From assembly GCA_946408175.1 (NCBI GenBank), contig CAMJRB010000006.1, forward strand, positions 1 through 32,947: DNA of 32,947 bases, given 5' to 3'. Of the stretch, positions 7,969-15,465 are shown one piece after another (position 1 is the first letter of the stretch; each line of letters begins with the position of its first letter). Both the position numbers and the translations under genes were made by a program. This DNA comes from an uncultured Holosporaceae bacterium. GTDB lineage: Bacteria; Pseudomonadota; Alphaproteobacteria; RUG11792. The notes below the pieces were generated by a model that was not told where the DNA came from, searched no databases, and saw nothing but the letters and a program-made list of their open reading frames with translations.

Positions 7969-8280
7969 TTAAAAAAGTCCAGGTAATTGCATACCACCAG
8001 TCGCAGTTTTCATTGCCTGTTCATATATAGCATCTGCTTTAGCTTTGGCGTCATTAAAAGCGGTTATTATTAAGTCTTCTAACATTTCTGTATCGTTTGG
8101 ATCTATTATTTTCTTGTCTATTATTATTGATTCCATTGTTCCATTTACAGTTAAAGAAATTGTTACTGCTCCATTGCTAGCTATTCCTGTAACTTCCTTG
8201 TCTTTAATTTTATCTTGAGCGTCATTAACATTTTTTTGTAACTTCTGAGCTTGAGCTAGTAGTTGATTTACATTTTTCAT
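7969..8280 (-). CDS. ybaB: YbaB/EbfC family nucleoid-associated protein
   Basis: Small DNA-binding nucleoid protein of the YbaB/EbfC family, thought to act as a dimer and often linked to recombination genes (dnaX, recR) elsewhere. The 103-residue length is typical. The pattern is a helical N-terminus (NQLLAQAQKLQKNV), a beta core (GAVTISLTVNGTMESIIID), DPNDTEMLEDLI, and a helix ending in a Gly/Met-rich tail (GGMQLPGLF). The tail and the D..mLEDLi segment are hallmarks of the family. Neither dnaX nor recR lies next to it; murA is 247 bases upstream on the same strand. No obvious Shine-Dalgarno precedes the ATG. Confidence 0.93.
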   Translation of the reverse strand: MKNVNQLLAQAQKLQKNVNDAQDKIKDKEVTGIASNGAVTISLTVNGTMESIIIDKKIIDPNDTEMLEDLIITAFNDAKAKADAIYEQAMKTATGGMQLPGLF

Positions 8281-8527
8281 AAAGTAATATATCTACGTGA
8301 CATCCTATATATATTGTATTATTTTGTTCAATTATGCACAATATGGGCACTAATTTAAATACTGCATAGCTGCATTATTTTTTAATAATATTACAGAATT
8401 TGAAACAAATAGTAATAAATACTATAACAACGACTAGTAATCAACAACTTACCAACAGTCCCAAATATACCAATTTTATTAATATAATACGCATTATATA
8501 TACAGGAAATTAAGAAATTCTGTATTA

Positions 8528-9796
8528 TTACACTGTAATCCTATTTACTTGTGCTCCGCATTGTTGCAATTTCTTATCTATATTTTCGTATCCTCTATCA
8601 AGATGATACAAACGGTTTACTACAGTTGTACCCTTCGCTGCTAGTCCAGCTAGTACTAGTGATGCTGAAGCTCTTAAATCAGTAGCCATTACTTGAGCTC
8701 CTTTTAAATTTTGTACTCCTTTTACTATTGCTGTATTGCCATTTACTTTTATATCAGCTCCCATTCTAGTCAGTTCCGCTACATGCATTAGTCTATTTTC
8801 AAACAAATTTTCTTTAATTACAGATATTCCATTACTAATAGTCATTAAAGCCATATACTGGGCTTGCAAATCAGTAGCAAATCCTGGATAAGGGGCTGTA
8901 CTAATATCAATAGGATTTATTTTCTCATTATTATTTTCTATTATTACTCCATTACTTGTTTTTTCAATTGTTATTCCATTTAACTGCAAAGTATTAAAAA
9001 AGATTTCCAAATGTTTATAAATACAATTCTTAAGTAATAATTTACCATGGGTAATTGCAGCTGCTATAGCATATGTGCCTGCTTCTATTCTATCAGGCAT
9101 TATATTGAATACAGTTCCATGTAATTTCTTTACTCCTTCTATAGTAATAACAGAAGTGCCCTGACCAGTTATTTTAGCGCCCATAGTATTTAATAAAATA
9201 CAGAGCTCTTCAACTTCTGGTTCAATTGCTGCATTTATAAGCCTAGTAATGCCTCTTGCTAATACTGCTGCCATTATGCTATTTTCAGTACCAGTAACTG
9301 TTACTATTGGAAAAGTTATATCATTGCCAGTTAGACCATTAGGAGCATAAGCTTTTATAAAACCATTATCTATAGTTATTTCGGCTCCCAATAATTGGAG
9401 CGTTCTTATATGTAAATCTATACTTCTAACTCCTATTGCACATCCTCCGGGAAAAGATACTGAAGCTCTACCAAATCTTGTCACCATTGGTCCTAAAACC
9501 AATATTGAAGCTCTCATTTTTCTTACAAAATCATAAGGAGCTTCTGTACTGCTTATATTCGCAGTTTTTAATTTTAATTTATTATTATTGAGATCACTAT
9601 TTATATAACATCCTAAATACTCTAACAATTCTAATAAAGATTTAACATCTGATAAGTTTGGAACGTTAGTAAGTGTAATTTCGTTATCAGTAAGTAAAGT
9701 AGTAACAATAGCGGGTAAAGCCAAGTTTTTCGCTCCGCTTATATTAATTTCACCAAATAGAGGATACCCTCCTTCTATTTGCATTTTCTGTAACAT
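8528..9796 (-). CDS. murA: UDP-N-acetylglucosamine 1-carboxyvinyltransferase
   Basis: First committed step of peptidoglycan synthesis: transfers enolpyruvate from phosphoenolpyruvate to UDP-GlcNAc, in the cytoplasm. At 422 residues it is full length. Visible signatures are SGAKNLALP with the catalytic Lys at residue 23, the active-site loop FPGGCAIGVRSIDLH with the Cys near 119 (the fosfomycin-target residue), GTENSIMAA, the ADRIE-like MPDRIEAGT, and DLRASASLVLAGLAA near the C-terminus. Presence of Cys rather than Asp predicts fosfomycin sensitivity of the enzyme. It is transcribed away from era and is separated from ybaB by 247 bases. Start ATG at 9796; a second Met four codons in is possible. 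Confidence 0.97.
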   Translation of the reverse strand: MLQKMQIEGGYPLFGEINISGAKNLALPAIVTTLLTDNEITLTNVPNLSDVKSLLELLEYLGCYINSDLNNNKLKLKTANISSTEAPYDFVRKMRASILVLGPMVTRFGRASVSFPGGCAIGVRSIDLHIRTLQLLGAEITIDNGFIKAYAPNGLTGNDITFPIVTVTGTENSIMAAVLARGITRLINAAIEPEVEELCILLNTMGAKITGQGTSVITIEGVKKLHGTVFNIMPDRIEAGTYAIAAAITHGKLLLKNCIYKHLEIFFNTLQLNGITIEKTSNGVIIENNNEKINPIDISTAPYPGFATDLQAQYMALMTISNGISVIKENLFENRLMHVAELTRMGADIKVNGNTAIVKGVQNLKGAQVMATDLRASASLVLAGLAAKGTTVVNRLYHLDRGYENIDKKLQQCGAQVNRITV

Positions 9797-9956
9797 TATT
9801 TAGTATGGAAGTAGTTCATAAGATTAATATTATTAAAACATAATTTATATTAACTCTCAACTATTACTGCATATTATTTTTTTATAGAAGAGTATTATGA
9901 AACATATGATTAAATGTACTATAATGAATATGTACAATTATGTAACAATATGTAGA

Positions 9957-10847
9957 ATGTCCCAAGAAAAATGTGGTTTTATTTCAATAATAGGTAGACC
10001 TAATGCAGGTAAGTCTACTTTATTAAATTTGCTTGTAGGAGAGAAAATATCAATAGTATCGCCTAAAGTTCAAACTACTCGTAGAGAAATAAGAGGAATA
10101 ATAGAACATAATAATTCTCAACTTATATTTATTGATACTCCTGGTATTTGTAAATCCAATACTCCTCTCGAAAAAGTATTATTGTCTAACTTTAAAAAAT
10201 CCTATAAAGATTCTGATATTACTTTATTATTAATAGATTGTGTAAATAAAAATATAGAAAGTGATTTAAAGTTTCTGCAAAATAAAAAACAAATACAACA
10301 TAATTTTATAGTAGCTATAAATAAAATAGATTTATTGAAAGATAAAACTAAACTATTGCCAATTATTGATCAATTAAAAAATTACAAATTTATAGATCAA
10401 ATTTTCTTGATATCATCAATTACTGGAGATGGTATAGAACCATTGAGGCATTACTTATCAGAAAATGTTCCTGAAGGTCCTTGGTTGTATTTTGATAATC
10501 ATGAAGTTACAGACTTAAATATAAATCTACGGTTAGCTGAAATAACAAGAGAGAAAATATATAACAATCTCGAGGAAGAATTACCTTATAATATATATGT
10601 AACCACTGATAAATTACATATAACTGATAAGAAATTCAAAATATTGCAAACAATAGTAGTAATGAAAGATTCTCAGAAGGGAATAGTACTAGGGCATAAA
10701 GGAGCTATGATACAAAAAATAAAGAGAGAAACAGTGAATGATATTAGAAATATTTTTAATAAAACTGTAGAATTAAATATTACAGTAAAAGTAAAAGAAA
10801 AATGGACTGAAAAGAAAGAACATTTAATAAACGCTGGTATTATATAA
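9957..10847 (+). CDS. era: GTPase Era
   Basis: Ribosome-assembly GTPase that binds the 3' end of 16S rRNA during 30S maturation. From the ATG at 9957 the protein has 296 residues, the usual length, and begins MSQEKCGFISIIGRPN as in the family. G1 is GRPNAGKST (13-21), G2 lies in QTTRREI, G3 is DTPG, G4 is NKID and G5 is SSITGDG. The C-terminal KH domain carries GIVLGHKGAMIQKI. An in-frame ATG at 9897 would add 20 residues and has GAAGAG just upstream, so it cannot be excluded; the added residues match nothing in the family. The gene stands alone, divergent from murA; rnc, a frequent neighbour, is absent. Confidence 0.95.
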   Translation: MSQEKCGFISIIGRPNAGKSTLLNLLVGEKISIVSPKVQTTRREIRGIIEHNNSQLIFIDTPGICKSNTPLEKVLLSNFKKSYKDSDITLLLIDCVNKNIESDLKFLQNKKQIQHNFIVAINKIDLLKDKTKLLPIIDQLKNYKFIDQIFLISSITGDGIEPLRHYLSENVPEGPWLYFDNHEVTDLNINLRLAEITREKIYNNLEEELPYNIYVTTDKLHITDKKFKILQTIVVMKDSQKGIVLGHKGAMIQKIKRETVNDIRNIFNKTVELNITVKVKEKWTEKKEHLINAGII

Positions 10848-10849
10848 AA

Positions 10850-10900
10850 ATTAATTAATAGAAATATACAATAAACTCTGTATATACACTACTAATTAAT
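10850..10900 (+). terminator. Long imperfect hairpin after era
   Basis: Begins 2 bases after the era stop. The outer stem pairs 10850-10861 with 10889-10900 (11 of 12 pairs), and the inner stem pairs ATATAC 10864-10869 with GTATAT 10880-10885, around a 10-base loop. It is followed by CTTACTGT and lacks a U-tract, so it is either a weak terminator or a 3'-end stabiliser. Confidence 0.45.
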
Positions 10901-11082
10901 CTTACTGTGTAATATTAAATATTATTATTATATTTTTCTTTATTTCTATATTTATAATGTTGTTACTATCATATATAATTTTCCCATCATTACTAGATTG
11001 TGTTTCATAATTTTTTGGTGCAATTGTTTATTCGTTTTACATTATCATATTTAGATATATTGCCTGTTTAATACTATAGGTC

Positions 11083-11172
11083 TCATTCCTTCTCTTCTTC
11101 CATATGTTTTTTATTACTTTTCTCTTTAATATTATTTATTGGTTCTTTATTATCATTATTCTTAATGAGCAC
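11083..11172 (-). other. Possible out-of-frame C-terminal tail of the 11181 gene
   Basis: Directly after the TAA of the 11181 gene, a different minus-strand frame reads 29 codons from GTG 11172 to TGA 11083. Its product is charged (VLIKNNDNKEP... ending HMEEEKE), much like the tail of the exported coiled-coil protein at 3104-4276. It could be the original C-terminus cut off by a frameshift close to the stop, or chance. The frame is open upstream only to a TAG about 24 bases before the GTG, overlapping the last codons of the gene. Confidence 0.25.
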
Positions 11173-11180
11173 TAAAATTA

Positions 11181-12533
11181 TTACGTCTCCTGACTAGCAC
11201 TTAGTACTAACTTCATTAGAATATAGAATGATTTTAGTAAACAATTATCTTGTACCATTTTCATTATATTTTCATTATTTGATGCTATAAATTGCGTATT
11301 TACAGTCCTTGCTAATGAATCTATTTTCTCACGCAACGATTCAGCATACTTCTCATTATTACAACTGATTTTTGTTTCTAACATTTGTATATAATTTTTG
11401 AATACAACATCTATATTTAAAGATTTTAAGTAATCCTGTATAGATTTGTCAGAGTGAGTCCAACCATAGATTATACTATGTAATATATATATTTTATATG
11501 TATAAAACAATGGACTAGTAATCTTATCATTTCTTAGCATTTTTAAGCCAGTAATCTTATTATCTCTTAGCATTTTTAAGAAAGAATATAACTGAAAATT
11601 ATCGTATGTACCATTTTTTATATTGACTATTGTGTATTTGTATATATCATTAATATCCCGTGCACTGTTGCTAATCATTAATGATATTTGTGTAAATATC
11701 ATTGACATATTCCTCAACTTACTATCACTCCAGTATTGCAATGCTTTAGAAAATTGATTAAATATAATCTTTATATTTTCAGGTTGTAACATTTTTGGAT
11801 TTTCAGATAGTGTTTTGTCTAATTTTATTACCTCACGGTAAATAATGCTTTGTGCAATCTCAAGAGGTATTGTATTCAAGTATTTTTTACAATCGTACTC
11901 TCCAATTCCATTTTCGATAACATATGATATTGTATATTTGTTTGGATCTAAGTTTAACAATGCCTGTTGTTTTTTCTCGTAATAAATACGATCAATTTCA
12001 TAAAAACGTGATTGAAAGTATTTTATTCTTCTGTTTAATTGATGAGTAAGTTCCAATACTTGTGATATCAATTCTTTTTGCGATTTAGTATATAAATCAT
12101 TTTCATAGTCAAATTCATGCATAGCACTAAATATATCGTTTACTTTGTTGTGAAGATCCATTATATGTCGTAATTTATTTATACGACTGTTAAAATCCGT
12201 AGTTGCCTTCGTTAATATTTTAATTGAATTGTGCAGTAATTGTCTTAATTGAGAATATTTAGAAAACAAATCTTCAATATTATTAAAAACTTTAAATTCC
12301 TGATACATTTTATCTATAGTATTCTTGTCAGTGCTTAACATTATAAGTAATACTTCATTTCTTTGGTTATTAATATCATATAAGTATTGTTTATACTGGT
12401 TATTAATTTTCTGAATTTCTTGTTTCCTCTCATTTTCACCCATTTCTCTAATACGATCTAGTTCTGTATATGCTAGTACTTTAGGTAAATTACAAATGCA
12501 GAATAGTACATATAATAAAATCTTTCCTTTCAT
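11181..12533 (-). CDS. Exported helical hypothetical protein
   Basis: Family not recognised. A signal peptide covers residues 1-21 (core ILLYVLFCICNL, cleavage after VLA). The rest of the 450 residues is mainly helical, with charged coiled-coil-like stretches at about 24-190 and mixed helices after that. An 11-residue tandem duplication (LKMLRDNKITG / LKMLRNDKITS) lies at residues 319-340. AAGGAC at 12542-12547 is a good ribosome-binding site, 8 bases before the ATG. The gene follows tssF by 92 bases on the same strand and may be cotranscribed with it, but a Sec signal argues against being a T6SS substrate. A frameshifted tail may lie downstream. Confidence 0.75.
   Translation of the reverse strand: MKGKILLYVLFCICNLPKVLAYTELDRIREMGENERKQEIQKINNQYKQYLYDINNQRNEVLLIMLSTDKNTIDKMYQEFKVFNNIEDLFSKYSQLRQLLHNSIKILTKATTDFNSRINKLRHIMDLHNKVNDIFSAMHEFDYENDLYTKSQKELISQVLELTHQLNRRIKYFQSRFYEIDRIYYEKKQQALLNLDPNKYTISYVIENGIGEYDCKKYLNTIPLEIAQSIIYREVIKLDKTLSENPKMLQPENIKIIFNQFSKALQYWSDSKLRNMSMIFTQISLMISNSARDINDIYKYTIVNIKNGTYDNFQLYSFLKMLRDNKITGLKMLRNDKITSPLFYTYKIYILHSIIYGWTHSDKSIQDYLKSLNIDVVFKNYIQMLETKISCNNEKYAESLREKIDSLARTVNTQFIASNNENIMKMVQDNCLLKSFYILMKLVLSASQET
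11514..11579 (-). repeat. 33-bp in-frame tandem duplication in the 11181 gene
   Basis: Two adjacent 33-bp copies (minus-strand units encoding LKMLRDNKITG and LKMLRNDKITS) differ by a few bases. In-frame duplication keeps the protein open. Confidence 0.85.
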
Positions 12534-12625
12534 GATTTTATGTCCTTAATGCAAATTAATACTTATTCTAATATCATTTATTTATAAATACAAGTAAAAA
12601 TTATATCCTATTCTAAAATATTTTC

Positions 12626-14365
12626 TTAAAAATCTATTAAATGTAATTTTATACTAAATTCTTCATTAAGTTGATTAGTATTCTGTAAGTATTTTTCTAT
12701 AACTTTAAAAAATACTAGATAATAATAATTATTATTTTTTTTATTATAATTAATAATTACATTACAAGTTTTAACAAAACAATGATGATTATTTATTATT
12801 TTTCTTTTCAAAAATGTTTTAACTTCTATTTTATTTATATTATTTATTACTGATAAAAAGGCTTTTTTATATTGACTTTCATATAAATTCACTATGTTTT
12901 CTAAGTAACTTTTTATATTAATATAATTATTTTTTGATAATTTATTAAATGACAAATGTTGAATTAATTTCCAATTGTAATTATTTACTATGTTATTATG
13001 AATACTTTCTGAAGGTTCTGTTATAAATCTTGCTATATTTCTTAAACTAGTATTATTTTTATTATTATCATTATAAGTTTGTACTAAATTGATATTATAT
13101 GATAATAATATATATTTAGAACTCATTTTATTTATACACAAAGTTTTAGCATAAACTATATCTAAATATTCTTTATTGGGATTCAGTTTAGTATCTATAA
13201 TAGCTACGTATTTTTCATCAAATCTATTGTTAATATTATAAGTTTCTAACCAATATAATTCATTATATTCTATAATATTAGGTTGACAAATATTAAAATA
13301 CTTTGGAATTTCTTTATCTTCACCGTTGGATTTATATATTATATGTAATTCTTTTATAGACTGAATTTCAATATTATTTTTATAAGGATGACTTGGAACT
13401 AAATGATAATAATCTTTAGTACCATCCATTATAAAAGCCTCAGTAGTACATGGAAATAAATTTACTACTGGAACTGCATTAATTAAAATGCTGTCATTTT
13501 CCACTTCTAACTTATTATCTATTGGAAAAATTATAGTAAAACTATCTATATTATTAATATTATTTTGTTCGAATATTTTATTTAAATTAATTATTCTAAA
13601 AAATAAAAACTTCTGAGGGTATAATAATAATTCTTTAATCATTTGAAATGAATAATTAAAAAATTTAGGAATTGGTACAATGGTTTCATTTTCTTCTAAT
13701 CCACACAACTTTATATAATTATCAGGAATTTTATATAATTTATTATTTACTTTTATATAAGCATTAATATTATTTTTATCAAATAAATTATTATATAGAA
13801 TTAAAGCTTTTTCTAATACTTTTGTATTTATATTAAATAATAAGTCATCTATTTTTATATTTTCTATTGGAACTGATAATGTTGATATGTCTATATTTAA
13901 TTGCATTGTATTATTATTTACATAAACTTTATCTATTTGTATTGGATAAATATTTATTGAGTATACAGTACTTATCAAGTACTCATATTCTTCTTCTATA
14001 TTTACTTGTAATCTTGTATTTTTATCAAATTTTAATATATCTATTATATTAGTATTATTATTTTGATTGAATTGTATTATTGCACAAGATGGAAATACCT
14101 CATTTAATCCTGGATATAGAGCATCTGATATATAACGCGATATATTATTAATATTACACTCTACTTTTGATCTTAATCCTGCTATCATAAAAGCAAAGGA
14201 TTCTATAAGCCTTTCAGTTTGGGGATCTGCCGACATGGCATTATTTTTAATATCTATTTTCTGAGCTATTTCAGGATATTCTTGAGCAAAATTTTTCCCT
14301 TCTTCTCTTAAAAAGGATATTTCTTCTTGATAATATTTTAATAAATTATTTTTATTATTATTCAT
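12626..14365 (-). CDS. tssF: Type VI secretion system baseplate subunit TssF
   Basis: TssF (VasA/ImpG family) forms, with TssE, TssG and TssK, the baseplate wedge of the contractile T6SS in the cytoplasm at the inner membrane. The N-terminus matches the family well: LLKYYQEEISFLREEG, then FAQEYPEIAQKI, SADPQTERLIESFAFMIAGLR (residues 45-65) and ALYPGLNEVFPSCAIIQF (82-99). The remainder is very Asn/Ile/Tyr-rich and diverged, but the 579-residue length is near the family's usual 590 to 620. No other tss gene is in the window, so the T6SS genes must be scattered or elsewhere. It lies 92 bases upstream of an exported-protein gene on the same strand and diverges from the acetyltransferase gene at 14608. 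Confidence 0.88.
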   Translation of the reverse strand: MNNNKNNLLKYYQEEISFLREEGKNFAQEYPEIAQKIDIKNNAMSADPQTERLIESFAFMIAGLRSKVECNINNISRYISDALYPGLNEVFPSCAIIQFNQNNNTNIIDILKFDKNTRLQVNIEEEYEYLISTVYSINIYPIQIDKVYVNNNTMQLNIDISTLSVPIENIKIDDLLFNINTKVLEKALILYNNLFDKNNINAYIKVNNKLYKIPDNYIKLCGLEENETIVPIPKFFNYSFQMIKELLLYPQKFLFFRIINLNKIFEQNNINNIDSFTIIFPIDNKLEVENDSILINAVPVVNLFPCTTEAFIMDGTKDYYHLVPSHPYKNNIEIQSIKELHIIYKSNGEDKEIPKYFNICQPNIIEYNELYWLETYNINNRFDEKYVAIIDTKLNPNKEYLDIVYAKTLCINKMSSKYILLSYNINLVQTYNDNNKNNTSLRNIARFITEPSESIHNNIVNNYNWKLIQHLSFNKLSKNNYINIKSYLENIVNLYESQYKKAFLSVINNINKIEVKTFLKRKIINNHHCFVKTCNVIINYNKKNNNYYYLVFFKVIEKYLQNTNQLNEEFSIKLHLIDF

Positions 14366-14607
14366 AATAGTCGTTATAATAATTAATAAAATTGTTGTAA
14401 ATCATGATAGCATGATATTCAATATATGTTATTAAGTGTATTTTTTTGTAAAATACATACTGTATAATATCCATATCTATTTTATCATTGTATAGACATA
14501 TTTGTAGTAAATTTTATATAATTTTTATACTGTGATTATAAATCAATATTTAAAAAAAATATATATGTGATATAATATTTACATATGCAGACTTTAAAGT
14601 AATTATA

Positions 14608-15249
14608 TTGATTCCTGATCCGAATACTATATATCCAATACAAAATATTAATAATTTAATATATGTAAAACCAACTATAAAAAATCCTAATATAATTGTC
14701 GGAGATTTTACATATTTTAGTGATAATGATTTTGAGAAACATGTAACTCATCATTATGATTTTATTGGAGATAAGCTAATTATTGGAAAATTTTGTCAAA
14801 TCGCTAAAGGAGTTGAATTTGTAATGAATGGTGCTAATCATCAGATAAATGCATTATCCACTTATCCGTTTTATATATTTGCTGCATGGAATCAAATAGC
14901 TCCTTCCAATAATGATTTGCCAATTAAAGGAGATACAATAGTTGGTAATGATGTTTGGATAGGGCAATGTGTTACTATATTACCAGGAGTACATATAGGA
15001 GATGGTGCTATAATTGGCCTTAATAGTACAGTTACTAAAGATGTTCCACCATATACTATTGTAGTTGGAAATCCAGCAAAAATAATAAGGCAACGATTTG
15101 ATAATGAATTGATAGAATTAATGTTAAAATTAAAATGGTGGGATCAAAATATTGAATTTATTAAAAAATTAATACCAATTTTAACCAATAGTAATTTAAT
15201 AGAAGTAAAAAAGCAAATAAAAGTAATTATTAATTCTAGTGATAAGTGA
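14608..15249 (+). CDS. Vat/CatB-type hexapeptide-repeat O-acetyltransferase
   Basis: Left-handed beta-helix acetyltransferase of the xenobiotic acetyltransferase group (Vat streptogramin A and CatB chloramphenicol enzymes), which moves acetyl from acetyl-CoA to a hydroxyl group. The start YPIQN, the KFCQIAKGVEFVMNGANHQ segment with the likely catalytic His at 78, the YPF motif, DLPIKGDTIVGNDVWIG (103-119), hexapeptide repeats to about 157 (PGVHIGDGAIIG) and NPAKIIRQRF all fit. Length 213 is typical. Start is a TTG at 14608: it yields the family-like N-terminus (xIPDPNTIYPI), and the ATG at 14585 runs into a stop. Actual substrate unknown; drug resistance is not demonstrated. Codon use matches neighbours, so recent transfer is not evident. 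Confidence 0.88.
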   Translation: MIPDPNTIYPIQNINNLIYVKPTIKNPNIIVGDFTYFSDNDFEKHVTHHYDFIGDKLIIGKFCQIAKGVEFVMNGANHQINALSTYPFYIFAAWNQIAPSNNDLPIKGDTIVGNDVWIGQCVTILPGVHIGDGAIIGLNSTVTKDVPPYTIVVGNPAKIIRQRFDNELIELMLKLKWWDQNIEFIKKLIPILTNSNLIEVKKQIKVIINSSDK

Positions 15250-15465
15250 TAATAATATGCAAGGGATTGTTGCTAAAAATAAGTAAAAAGTAAAGTATAA
15301 ACGAATTGATTATTACAGCTAAATTATTTTTCAAAACAGTGTTTATAAGCAATACATATTATCATTATGGAAATCTGTAAGTGGTCTTGACTGGGCAAGA
15401 TTTACTGTATTTTAATATTATACCTCTAAACTGATTATGTAAATTTATAAATAAATATATAAATA

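Larger units (their letters stand above)
10848..11180. other. 333-bp gap between era and the 11181 gene (convergent)
   Basis: Holds the era hairpin at its left end and, on the minus strand at its right end, an open 29-codon stretch rich in Lys, Glu and Asn (11083-11172, listed separately) just beyond the stop of the 11181 gene. Otherwise no gene or RNA was recognised. Confidence 0.5.

Noticed and set aside
14440-14580. TATAAT boxes as promoters for tssF or the acetyltransferase gene
   Set aside because: Matching -35 boxes at 16 to 18 bases were not found, and TATAAT-like strings are everywhere at this base composition.
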